The notes beneath the pieces are model-generated. The model made no database searches, had not been told where the DNA came from, and saw nothing but the letters and a program-made list of their open reading frames with translations. Below, piece after piece: positions 1 through 7,625 of a stretch of DNA of 12,009 nt. The stretch is from Cytophagales bacterium. Lineage in GTDB: Bacteria > Bacteroidota > Bacteroidia > Cytophagales > Spirosomataceae. The first letter of the stretch is position 1, and every line of letters starts with the position of its first letter. The stretch is from the NCBI GenBank assembly GCA_013205605.1, contig JABMMK010000250.1:1-12009 (forward strand), given 5' to 3'. The translations under genes and the position numbers were made by a program.

Positions 1-1370
1 CCAAGGGAATATTTAACCCCAATAAAATTGTCGATACGCCGCCGATGGACACTTTCTTGCGGTATGAGGCGGGCCAACAAACACCCGAATTTAATACAGC
101 TTTTAGATATAAGGATCAAGATATTTTGCAGCATGCCGAGCAATGTAATGGCTCAGGGGATTGCCGAAAAACACCAATTTCTGGAGGTACCATGTGTCCA
201 TCTTTTATGGCAACTCGAAATGAAAAAGAAACGACACGTGCACGTGCCAATATATTAAGGGAGTTTTTAACCCGTTCTACGCAACCAAACCGCTTTAATC
301 ATAAAGAGATTAAAGAAGTTATGGATTTGTGTTTGGCATGTAAAGGTTGCAAGGCTGAATGTCCGTCCAACGTGGATGTGGCGAAATTGAAAATGGAATT
401 TTTATACCAGTATCAAAAAGAGAACGGTACCCCTTTGCGGAGTTGGTTAGTAGGTCATTTCGCTTCTATTTCTTCACTGGCGTCCTACGTTCCTTCAGTA
501 TACAATTTGGTGATGGGGACTCCATTTATACGCCGATTAACTAATAAAATGGTGGGTTTTCATCCAGATAGAACAATGCCATTATTGGCTAGTCAAACAT
601 TGTGGTCTTGGCTGAAAGGAAGAAAGACTATCTCTTCAACTAAATCATTGTATTTATTTGTGGATGAATTTACAAATTTCAATGATGTCGAAGTAGGTAA
701 AAAAACAGTTTTATTATTAGAAAAATTAGGCTACGAAGTTAAAACCATTCCTCACCCAATCTCAGGGCGCTCATTTTTGTCCAAGGGTATGCTAGATGAA
801 GCACGCCTTTTGGCTCAGGCCAATGTGGAATTGTGGTCTACTTTAATTGACGAAAATATGCCTTTAGTGGGCATAGAACCATCTGCTATCCTAACTTTTA
901 GAGACGAATATCCCGACTTAGTTTCAGATGCTTGGCTTGAAAAAGCTCAGCAATTGAGTAAAAATGTGTTGTTGTTAGAAGAGTTTATTACCCGTGAGGC
1001 TGATGCCAAACGCATCCTTAAAAGTTCATTCAAACAGGAGAAACGTTTATTGAAGTTGCATGGTCATTGCCAACAAAAAGCCATAAGTTCTTTGGTGGCC
1101 GCCAAAAAAGCTTTGTCTTTGCCTGAAAATTATGAAGTCCAGCTCATTCCATCAGGCTGCTGTGGTATGGCCGGTTCTTTTGGTTACGAAAAAGAACACT
1201 ATGATTTGTCGATGCAAATAGGGGAGTTGGTATTATTTCCAGCGGTCCGTGCGCAAACGATTGAAACTGAAATAGTCGCGTCGGGCACAAGTTGCCGGCA
1301 TCAAATTCACGATGGAACCCAGCGACATGCCAAGCATACCGCCGAGATTTTATTTGAAGCTTTAGTCTAA
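1..1370 (+). CDS. FAD-linked oxidase with Fe-S and CCG domains, C-terminal part (5' partial)
   Basis: The reading frame is open from the first complete codon at position 3, so this is the C-terminal 455 residues of a larger protein; a start at the ATG at 45 is unlikely because the frame and conserved-looking sequence continue upstream. Visible: a degenerate first Fe-S motif with Cys codons at 144, 162 and 195 (the last in GGTMCPSF), then a classical CxxCxxCxxxCP motif with Cys codons at 330, 339, 348 and 360 (CLACKGCKAECPSNVDV). In the C-terminal half are an LHGHCQQKA motif (about 1055-1085) and PSGCCGMAGSFGYE (about 1150-1190), typical of GlpC/heterodisulfide-reductase-type CCG domains. From family knowledge, Bacteroidota proteins of this type are nearly 1000 residues, with a GlcD-like FAD domain in front, and resemble D-lactate or glycolate dehydrogenases. 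The FAD part lies outside the window, so the substrate cannot be named. Its stop is one base from the convergent nagB stop. Confidence 0.88.
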   Translation, partial: KGIFNPNKIVDTPPMDTFLRYEAGQQTPEFNTAFRYKDQDILQHAEQCNGSGDCRKTPISGGTMCPSFMATRNEKETTRARANILREFLTRSTQPNRFNHKEIKEVMDLCLACKGCKAECPSNVDVAKLKMEFLYQYQKENGTPLRSWLVGHFASISSLASYVPSVYNLVMGTPFIRRLTNKMVGFHPDRTMPLLASQTLWSWLKGRKTISSTKSLYLFVDEFTNFNDVEVGKKTVLLLEKLGYEVKTIPHPISGRSFLSKGMLDEARLLAQANVELWSTLIDENMPLVGIEPSAILTFRDEYPDLVSDAWLEKAQQLSKNVLLLEEFITREADAKRILKSSFKQEKRLLKLHGHCQQKAISSLVAAKKALSLPENYEVQLIPSGCCGMAGSFGYEKEHYDLSMQIGELVLFPAVRAQTIETEIVASGTSCRHQIHDGTQRHAKHTAEILFEALV

Positions 1371-1371
1371 A

Positions 1372-3273
1372 TTAGAATTTCCAGCGAACAAAAGCTTCCA
1401 TAGCTTCGTATTCTGCTAGTCCTAGTTGGTTGTAAATCTGGGCAGTTCCTCTATTTCGATCCTCAGCTCTTTGCCAAAATTCACGGGAGTCATCTCCTTG
1501 GAATACTACACCGTCTTTTTGGGATTGATGTTTAAAAATACCCATCCTTTTTTTGAAAACCTGATCTGGAGACATCGGAACTGCCATTTCAATTTGGTCA
1601 ATATCCCACTCAGCCCATGCGCCTTTGTATAACCAAACCCAGCAATTTTTCATGTATTCGCGATGCTTGATTCTAGAAATAGCCTCAAATACTGCATCTA
1701 AGCATACTTTATGTGTTCCGTGTGGATCAGCTAAATCTCCCGCAGCGTAAATTTGATGTGGCTGAACAGTCTCGATTAAATCAATTATAAGCTGAATGTC
1801 AATTTCTGCCAATGGTTTTTTACGGATCGTACCTGTTTCATAAAATGGCATCTCCAAGAAATGAGCATTTTCTTTTTTAATCCCTACAAACCGGCAGGTA
1901 TTTTTCGCTTCTCCTTTTCGGATCAATCCTTTAATTTGTCGGACTGCATCAATATCCAATTCGGAATCTTTTTTATTCTTTAAAAAGCGAATGGCATCTT
2001 TATATATTTTATTGGCTTTAATGTTCGGACTCTCGAATTTTTCATTGAAATCTACTACAAATTCTGCGAAACGAAGTGCTTCATCATCGGCCACGGCAAT
2101 GTTACCCGTAGTTTGATAGGCCACATGAACTTCATGACCTTGGTCTTGAAGACGCTGAAACGTCCCACCCATGGAAATGATATCATCATCAGGGTGTGGA
2201 GAAAATATGATAACCTTTTTCTTAGCTGGGAAAGCTCTTTCTGGTCTATTGGTATCATCCGCATTTGGTTTTCCTCCGGGCCAACCTGAAATGGTGTGCT
2301 GCAAATAGTTAAAAACTTCAATGTTTATTTCATAAGCTTGGCCATACAAGGAAAGTAAATCAGATAGCCCGTTTTCATTGTAATCCTTGTTGGTCAACTT
2401 CAAAACCGGTTTTTCCAAGTGTAACGACAAGTGCGTTACCGCTTTTTTGATCATTTTTCGATCCCATGTCACTGAGTCGACAAGCCAAGGCGTTTTAATC
2501 CGAGTTAATAAGGCAGCTGCCGTTTCATCTAAAATAAAGGTTGCGTTTGTATGTTGCTGTAAATACGATGCGGGAATGTCAGAAGTAACTTGGCCTTCAA
2601 CAGCTCTTGCCACACTTTCAGCTTTATGTTCACCCCAGGCCAATAAAACGATTCGTTTGGCCTGCATGATTTTATCAATTCCTAAGGTGATTGCTTTTTT
2701 GGGAACTTTAGCTAATCCACCAAAATCTACGGCCGCATCTATTTTAGTATTGATGTCTAAGGTCATTAATCGAGTCTTTGAATTAATTAATGATCCTGGC
2801 TCATTAAATCCAATATGTCCATTTCGCCCTATTCCTAATAAATGAAAATCCAATCCCCCTAGTTTTTCAATCTTATCTTCATAGTCCTTACAGAACTCTG
2901 GTATTTTTTCGATAGGCAATGTCCCATCCGGTAAATGGTAATTTGTTACCGGTATGTCAATTTGATCAAAGAGTTGTTCCTTCATGAATCGCACATAACT
3001 TTGAACAGAATCCGGCTCCATCGGGTGGTATTCGTCTAAATTAAAAGTGATTACATTTTTGAAACTTAAGCCCTCTTCTTTATGCATCCGAATAAGTTCT
3101 TGGTATACTTTTTTCGGTGAAGAACCCGTGGCTAATCCCAAAACGGCTGGTTTATTCTCCTTCGATTTTTGCCTGATTAATGCGGCCATTTCTAAGGCAA
3201 CGGCCTTGGATGCTTTTTCGGAATCGTCGAAAATGTGTGTCGGGATTCTCTCGTGACTGATTGCGTGTTCCAT
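1372..3273 (-). CDS. nagB: Glucosamine-6-phosphate deaminase (NagB) fused to an LmbE/PIG-L-like deacetylase domain
   Basis: 633 residues, about twice the length of E. coli NagB. Residues 1 to about 270 are the deaminase domain: LGLATGSSP near 45-53 (sugar-phosphate binding), FNLDEY with Asp80 (matching E. coli Asp72), and GIGRNGHIGFNEPG with His153 and Glu158 (His143/Glu148). Asn151 stands where E. coli has Asp141. The reaction is glucosamine-6-phosphate to fructose-6-phosphate plus ammonia, in the cytoplasm. Residues about 350-633 are an LmbE/PIG-L domain with the metal motif SPHPDDD (His360, Asp363) and DPHGTH (His521). Such enzymes de-N-acetylate sugar derivatives, but the substrate here is unknown. 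The same fusion is known from other Bacteroidota, so it is not a local accident or a frameshift. The ATG at 3273 lies 2 bp after the stop of the upstream HTH gene, so both are probably on one transcript. No NagA is visible in the window. Confidence 0.93.
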   Translation of the reverse strand: MEHAISHERIPTHIFDDSEKASKAVALEMAALIRQKSKENKPAVLGLATGSSPKKVYQELIRMHKEEGLSFKNVITFNLDEYHPMEPDSVQSYVRFMKEQLFDQIDIPVTNYHLPDGTLPIEKIPEFCKDYEDKIEKLGGLDFHLLGIGRNGHIGFNEPGSLINSKTRLMTLDINTKIDAAVDFGGLAKVPKKAITLGIDKIMQAKRIVLLAWGEHKAESVARAVEGQVTSDIPASYLQQHTNATFILDETAAALLTRIKTPWLVDSVTWDRKMIKKAVTHLSLHLEKPVLKLTNKDYNENGLSDLLSLYGQAYEINIEVFNYLQHTISGWPGGKPNADDTNRPERAFPAKKKVIIFSPHPDDDIISMGGTFQRLQDQGHEVHVAYQTTGNIAVADDEALRFAEFVVDFNEKFESPNIKANKIYKDAIRFLKNKKDSELDIDAVRQIKGLIRKGEAKNTCRFVGIKKENAHFLEMPFYETGTIRKKPLAEIDIQLIIDLIETVQPHQIYAAGDLADPHGTHKVCLDAVFEAISRIKHREYMKNCWVWLYKGAWAEWDIDQIEMAVPMSPDQVFKKRMGIFKHQSQKDGVVFQGDDSREFWQRAEDRNRGTAQIYNQLGLAEYEAMEAFVRWKF

Positions 3274-3275
3274 AA

Positions 3276-3488
3276 TTAACTTTTTATCTTCGATGCTACC
3301 ACAATGAAATCTAATTCTAACGTATCAAATAATCGTAATATTGTTTTAATAGACGGGTTGCCTTTTCCTAGCTCAATGGAATGAATGGTTTTAATGGCTA
3401 CTCCACTTTTTTGACTCAATTCGTCTTGCTTTAATTTCAGCGTACTTCTTTTTTCTCTAATTATTTTTCCAAATATTTTTAAATCCAT
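3276..3488 (-). CDS. Small HTH regulator, XRE family, HipB/Y4mF antitoxin-like
   Basis: 70 residues from the ATG at 3488. A TTG six bases upstream is also in frame, but the purine-rich GAAAG at 3496-3500 is 7 nt from the ATG and only 1 nt from the TTG, which favours the ATG. Almost the whole protein is one helix-turn-helix domain (residues about 5-60): IREKRSTLKLKQDELSQ, then SGVAIKTIHSIELGKGNPSIKT as turn and recognition helix, then LRLFDTLELDF. The short C-terminal tail after the HTH resembles HipB/Y4mF-type antitoxins, which usually sit beside hipA; no toxin gene is next to it. Its stop is 2 bp before the nagB ATG, so it is more likely a local regulator of nagB than half of a toxin-antitoxin pair. 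It could bind the palindrome at 3535-3564 (inference). Confidence 0.85.
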   Translation of the reverse strand: MDLKIFGKIIREKRSTLKLKQDELSQKSGVAIKTIHSIELGKGNPSIKTILRLFDTLELDFIVVASKIKS

Positions 3489-3534
3489 AGTCAATCTTTC
3501 AATGGGTAAAAATACTGCATTAACTCGTATTAAA

Positions 3535-3564
3535 AAATTATCAGTAATATGTTACCGATAATTT
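3535..3564. promoter_or_regulatory. 30-bp near-perfect palindrome, candidate operator between divergent units
   Basis: The left arm AAATTATCAGTAA (3535-3547) and the reverse complement of the right arm (3552-3564), AAATTATCGGTAA, agree at 12 of 13 positions around the centre TATG. It lies about 47 bp upstream of the HTH regulator start and 64 bp upstream of the TonB receptor start, with no coding sequence across it. The two-fold symmetry and divergent position fit a dimeric repressor or activator site. No T-run follows on either strand at a gene end, so it is not a terminator. The binding protein is not known; the adjacent HTH protein is the nearest candidate. Confidence 0.6.
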
Positions 3565-3614
3565 AATTTTTAATATTTTGTGATGAGTGGTTATGGGAAT
3601 TGAATATTGTACCT

Positions 3615-3622
3615 TAAATTTG
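3615..3622 (+). promoter_or_regulatory. Bacteroidota -7 promoter box TAAATTTG for the TonB receptor
   Basis: TAAATTTG is an exact match to the Bacteroidota TAnnTTTG element. It ends 5 bp before the ATG at 3628, which would put the transcription start at or next to the start codon, giving a leaderless or nearly leaderless mRNA. No clear TTTG element is seen at the -33 distance, so the call is tentative. Confidence 0.35.
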
Positions 3623-3627
3623 TATTT

Positions 3628-6012
3628 ATGAATATGAATATTCGCGCCCTAATTATCATACTTGTTTGCCTAAGTTTTTCCAATTTAGTTGTAGCACAGA
3701 AGTCTACTCTAAGTGGTTACTTAAAAGATGCCCTGAATGGGGAAGGTTTAATCGGTGCCAATGTATATGTGAAGGAATTGAAAGTCGGCAACGCTTCAAA
3801 CACCTATGGTTTTTACAGCATTACCTTAAATCCCGGTGAATATACCTTGGTTTTCAGTTCAAGCGGATATGAAAAAATCGAACGAAAAGTCCTTTTTTCA
3901 GGAGTCTCTCAAGTACTTAATTTGGAATTTAAATCAACTAATAAAGAATTAGATGAAGTGGTCGTTCGCTCGAGAGCCATAGACGAAAATGTTAAGGGGA
4001 TTGAAATGTCAGTGAATAAAATTGACATCAAAACCATTCGGAAAATACCTGCATTATTAGGAGAAGTCGACCTAGTTAGAGCCATTCAGCTATTGCCTGG
4101 TGTGTCAACGGTTGGTGAAGGTGCATCTGGATTTAATGTTCGTGGTGGGGGTGTAGATCAAAACCTTGTTTTACTAGATGATGCTCCTGTCTATAATTCT
4201 TCCCATTTATTTGGTTTTTTCTCCGTATTTAATCCGGATGCAGTTAAAGATGTAAAACTTTATAAAGGAGGTATTCCAGCTCAATATGGCGGAAGGGCGT
4301 CTTCTATTTTGGACGTCAAAATGAAGGAAGGTAATTCCAAAAAGCTTGAGGTTAATGGAGGCATTGGGGTTATATTTTCTCGTTTTTCTATTGAGGCGCC
4401 CATTATAAAAGATAAAGCTTCATTCATTTTTGCTGCAAGAAGATCCTATATAGACATTTTGGCCAAGCCTTTTTTAACGGGCAACAATGCAAATGCTTCG
4501 TTTAATTTTTATGATTTAACAGCCAAGGTTAATTACAACATCAATGCTAAAAATACGGTATTCCTTTCTGGTTATTTCGGGCGAGATGTTTTTGGGACGA
4601 GTTTTGGTTTTAATTGGGGCAATGGAACCATATCATCTCGCTGGAACCACGTTTTCTCTGAAAAGCTGTTCATGAATGCCACGGCTTTTTATAGTAATTA
4701 TGATTATTTATTAGACTCTGATATCGAAAATAAAAGACCCAGTGACTCATTTAAATGGTCATCTAATATTGAAAATTTAAGCATTAAGCCTGATTTTACC
4801 TATTACGTTAATCCGACAAACACGATTAGTTTTGGGGGACAAATTTTGTCATACGAATTTAAACCTGGTAAGGCTATCGCCACATCCACTGGGGAGAAGC
4901 GGGAATTTGGGCAAGCAAATAAAAAAGGAACGGAGTCATCGGCCTACATAAGCCAAGAATTGAAAATCTCACCTGTATTTTCTGTTCAATATGGAATGCG
5001 CTATTCTTATTATGACTATAAAAGTTTGAATGGGGAATATTACGATCGAGTTAAAGTGCCTATCTCAACTGAAAATGCATCAGGCTATATTTTAAAAATC
5101 AATAAAACGGATCCTACTACCACCGTTGCCTCATACGGAAATTGGGAGCCTAGGTTATCCTTGAATTTAAATGTAGGCCAAAATGCATCCCTCAAAACAA
5201 GTTATAATCGCCTAGCTCAATATGTGCATTTGATGTCCAATACGGCGGCTTCTACTCCTTTGGATGTTTGGACTTCATCGACCAATAATATAAAACCACA
5301 GTTGGCTGACCAAGTTGCCATGGGCTTCTTTAAAAATTTGGGGCCTGACGGAAATAATTATGAAACTTCGGTCGAGGTTTATTATAAGGCGATGCAAAAT
5401 CAGATTGATTATGCGGATCGAGCTAATTTGTTTTTGAACCCTTATTTTGAAAAAGACTTGCTGTTTGGAGATGGCAGAGCCTATGGAATTGAGTTTTTTG
5501 TCAAGAAAAACGTAGGCAAATTAACGGGTTGGATTAGCTATACATTAGCTCGGACCGAACGAAAAATTGAAGGATTAAATGGAGGTGTCTGGTATGCAAA
5601 TCGATATGATCGTACCCACACTTTAAATGTAATCGGTCAGTATAGCCTAAGTGACAAATGGTCTTTTGGGGCTAATTTCGCTTATATTACGGGTGTTCCT
5701 TATTCGATTCCTGCACAAAAATACATTTACGAAGGCATTGCCTATCCTCAAACCCAACCCGGAACCCGAGGAAATATTAGGGTGCCAGATTATAATCGAT
5801 TGGATTTATCGGCCACCAAGAAAAACAAAAAAGCTGTATTTGGCAAAGGAACCTCTGAATGGGTTTTCTCCATTTATAATGTGTACAATCGAAAAAATCC
5901 TTTTTCTATTTATACTAGGCCAAATGAAGATAATTCAATGAAAACAGAGGCGGTACAGTTATCTATTATTGGTTCTTTTGTTCCAGCAGTCACCTATAAT
6001 TTTTCATTTTGA
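3628..6012 (+). CDS. TonB-dependent outer-membrane receptor with carboxypeptidase-D-like N-terminal domain
   Basis: 794 residues from the ATG at 3628; a TTG seven codons upstream is open, but the ATG gives a normal signal peptide (MNMNIRALIIILVCLSFSNL, then VVAQ, cleavage near residue 23). Residues about 25-103 form a carboxypeptidase regulatory-like domain (SGYLKDALNGEGLIGANVYV ... GFYSITLNPGEYTLVFSSSGY). LDEVVVRSR at about 108-116 looks like the linker or TonB-box region. The plug spans about 135-235, with RAIQLLPGVSTVGEGASGFNVRGG, VLLDDAPVYN and YKGGIPAQYGGRASSILDV. The rest is a beta-barrel ending in VTYNFSF with a C-terminal aromatic residue. At under 800 residues it is too short for a SusC protein, and no SusD follows. 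It imports a ligand across the outer membrane using TonB energy; the ligand cannot be read from sequence. The stop overlaps the next start (TGATG), so it is expressed together with the DUF4249 lipoprotein. Confidence 0.92.
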   Translation: MNMNIRALIIILVCLSFSNLVVAQKSTLSGYLKDALNGEGLIGANVYVKELKVGNASNTYGFYSITLNPGEYTLVFSSSGYEKIERKVLFSGVSQVLNLEFKSTNKELDEVVVRSRAIDENVKGIEMSVNKIDIKTIRKIPALLGEVDLVRAIQLLPGVSTVGEGASGFNVRGGGVDQNLVLLDDAPVYNSSHLFGFFSVFNPDAVKDVKLYKGGIPAQYGGRASSILDVKMKEGNSKKLEVNGGIGVIFSRFSIEAPIIKDKASFIFAARRSYIDILAKPFLTGNNANASFNFYDLTAKVNYNINAKNTVFLSGYFGRDVFGTSFGFNWGNGTISSRWNHVFSEKLFMNATAFYSNYDYLLDSDIENKRPSDSFKWSSNIENLSIKPDFTYYVNPTNTISFGGQILSYEFKPGKAIATSTGEKREFGQANKKGTESSAYISQELKISPVFSVQYGMRYSYYDYKSLNGEYYDRVKVPISTENASGYILKINKTDPTTTVASYGNWEPRLSLNLNVGQNASLKTSYNRLAQYVHLMSNTAASTPLDVWTSSTNNIKPQLADQVAMGFFKNLGPDGNNYETSVEVYYKAMQNQIDYADRANLFLNPYFEKDLLFGDGRAYGIEFFVKKNVGKLTGWISYTLARTERKIEGLNGGVWYANRYDRTHTLNVIGQYSLSDKWSFGANFAYITGVPYSIPAQKYIYEGIAYPQTQPGTRGNIRVPDYNRLDLSATKKNKKAVFGKGTSEWVFSIYNVYNRKNPFSIYTRPNEDNSMKTEAVQLSIIGSFVPAVTYNFSF

Positions 6013-6932
6013 TGAAGGCAAATACCTCGATTTTACTTGTTTTGATGCTAGTGTTCATATTGAGTTCATGTGAGGATATCGTGACCTTGAAAACGCCTAG
6101 CTCTGATCATTATATGGTGATTGAGGCCACATTGACGAATTTGCCAGGACCTCAAAAAATTGTTTTATCTAGATCTCAAGACTATTTTGACAATACAGAT
6201 GCCCCCAAAATTGTAGGAGCTAATGTCTCAATTTCGGATAACGACGGTAAAGAGTACCTATTTAAAGAAGCTAAATCAGAATTGGGGTCTTATGTTTGGA
6301 CACCCACGACGCCAACAGACATTTTCGGGAAAGTAGGTAAAACATATACATTGACCGTGAAAGCTGCCAATGAAACTTTTACAGCTTCTGAAACCATGAG
6401 ACGTGTTCCGCCGATTGATTCCATATTATATCAATTCGATGAAGCTAATCAAAGGCAAGCGTCCGATGGTAAACCTAAAAATGGATATGATGCACAGTTT
6501 TATGCCCGTGATCCCATGGGAATGGGCGATTGTTTTCGAGTAAAAACTTATAAAAATAAGAAGTTATTTAACGGGACTCAAAACTTGGTTTTTTTCTACG
6601 ACGCGGCATTTCAAAAAGGGGCCATGGCCGATGGACTCATGTTTATTTTGCCTATCCGAAGGTCCATTTCACCGGAGCTTTATCAAGAAAAAGATACGAT
6701 TAAAGTAGATCTATATTCAATATCAGAATCCCAATTTAATTTTTATTCTCAAGCCCGCTTAGAATTAAACAATGCAGGTTTATTTTCAAGGCCAGCAGCA
6801 AACATACCGACTAACTTTACAAACACGAATCCAAATTCATCCTTACAAGGAGCTGGTTGGTTTGGGATTTCAGCCGTTAGTAGCTTGCAAACCATTGTGG
6901 ATCCCAAGAAAGCCAGAAAAAATATCAAGTAA
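6012..6932 (+). CDS. DUF4249-family lipoprotein, partner of the TonB receptor
   Basis: 306 residues. The ATG at 6012 shares its first base with the upstream TGA (TGATG), favouring it over the TTG one codon earlier and indicating translational coupling. Residues 1-20 are a lipoprotein signal: a hydrophobic stretch, then FILSSC with the lipidated Cys20, followed by EDIV. The mature part has the pattern of DUF4249 proteins: YMVIEATLTNLPGPQKIVLSR near the start, an Ig-like beta-rich region (VGANVSISDNDG), TYTLTVKAANETFTASETM, and a C-terminal GAGWFGISAVS. Members of this family usually lie directly after a TonB-dependent receptor, as here, and are thought to be outer-membrane accessory lipoproteins; no molecular role is established. 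A membrane-anchored ligand-binding partner is an inference. The stop is one base from the convergent porT stop. Confidence 0.88.
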   Translation: MKANTSILLVLMLVFILSSCEDIVTLKTPSSDHYMVIEATLTNLPGPQKIVLSRSQDYFDNTDAPKIVGANVSISDNDGKEYLFKEAKSELGSYVWTPTTPTDIFGKVGKTYTLTVKAANETFTASETMRRVPPIDSILYQFDEANQRQASDGKPKNGYDAQFYARDPMGMGDCFRVKTYKNKKLFNGTQNLVFFYDAAFQKGAMADGLMFILPIRRSISPELYQEKDTIKVDLYSISESQFNFYSQARLELNNAGLFSRPAANIPTNFTNTNPNSSLQGAGWFGISAVSSLQTIVDPKKARKNIK

Positions 6933-6933
6933 A

Positions 6934-7623
6934 TTATTCGAAATTTATAATCAGACTCACCGTATGTGATTTTAAATAATTCATATTGGAGAATGAATTA
7001 GTCGCGGTAGTAGGTTGGACATATAAATTAGTCAAACCATGTGAGAATCGAATTTCAGGAGTGAATTTGAAATATTGGAAAAAACGTTCCAATCCAAACC
7101 CATATTCAAGCGATAAATCTGAGGTATTTGCACTGAGAGCTGAGCTCTTTTTTTTCACATTGGCCTCTATGCCTAATTTCACTCCTCCGATTACGTACAT
7201 TCGATGATTTTCTCGTCTGATCGACTTGTATTTGATTAACAATGGGATTTCGAGCCAAGTGGATTCCCTGGTTAATGGATTTAAATCGGGTTTTAGGGGT
7301 GATAATGGGAATGAAATTTGTCTTTCATATAGGGCAATGTTCATTCCTGTTTTTAATTCAAAATGCTTGTCAAAGGCATAATTGACCAGGCCGCCAATCT
7401 GAAATCCAAAGCTACGGGGTGATTGCACGATTGAATCGGTACCTAATTTGGCACGATCCCCATTGGTTGAAAAATTTGTCGAGGCAAAACCAAACAGAAA
7501 GCCAAAATGAATAGGTTTCTCGTCGTAGTATTCATGAAAAATCCGAACATATTTACTGTGTTGAGCCCGAACGGTTAGTTGGGTCAATATTAAACAGCAA
7601 AGGATTATCCCCGTTTTTCTCAA
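6934..7623 (-). CDS. porT: PorT family outer-membrane beta-barrel protein of the type IX secretion / gliding apparatus
   Basis: 229 residues when started at the TTG at 7623, which lies 2 bp after the ubiE stop. The frame is open further upstream (TTG at 7683), but that stretch is inside ubiE and would put 20 polar residues before the signal peptide. From 7623 the N-terminus is a clean signal sequence, RKTGIILCCLILTQLTVRAQ, cleaved after VRA. The mature protein starts HSKYVRIFHEYYDEKPIHFGFLFG, closely matching the YDxKxIHFGF opening of PorT/SprT. The remainder alternates in a beta-barrel pattern and ends SLIINFE. PorT is an outer-membrane component needed for secretion by the type IX system. 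Position directly after ubiE is, as I recall, the usual Bacteroidota arrangement and supports the name. A generic porin-family barrel is the alternative. Confidence 0.85.
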   Translation of the reverse strand: MRKTGIILCCLILTQLTVRAQHSKYVRIFHEYYDEKPIHFGFLFGFASTNFSTNGDRAKLGTDSIVQSPRSFGFQIGGLVNYAFDKHFELKTGMNIALYERQISFPLSPLKPDLNPLTRESTWLEIPLLIKYKSIRRENHRMYVIGGVKLGIEANVKKKSSALSANTSDLSLEYGFGLERFFQYFKFTPEIRFSHGLTNLYVQPTTATNSFSNMNYLKSHTVSLIINFE

Positions 7624-7625
7624 GA

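Noticed and set aside
28..258. 76-codon frame starting near the left edge
   Set aside because: It overlaps the Fe-S oxidoreductase in another frame, and the recognisable Cys motifs are in the other frame.
1360..1380. Terminator between the oxidoreductase and nagB
   Set aside because: The stops are one base apart and no GC-rich hairpin with a T-run is present on either strand.
2387..2845. 152-codon plus-strand reading frame inside nagB
   Set aside because: It is antisense to well-conserved NagB sequence, matches no family I recognise, and its composition follows from the opposite strand.
3276..3488. Toxin-antitoxin system at the HTH gene
   Set aside because: No toxin frame lies on either side: nagB follows directly, and a control region precedes it.
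3489..3494. TTG start giving a 72-residue HTH protein
   Set aside because: The purine-rich GAAAG is one base from the TTG but well spaced from the ATG at 3488.
3607..3627. Upstream TTG start for the TonB receptor
   Set aside because: It adds seven residues before a complete signal peptide that begins naturally at the ATG, and the TAAATTTG box would lie inside the coding region.
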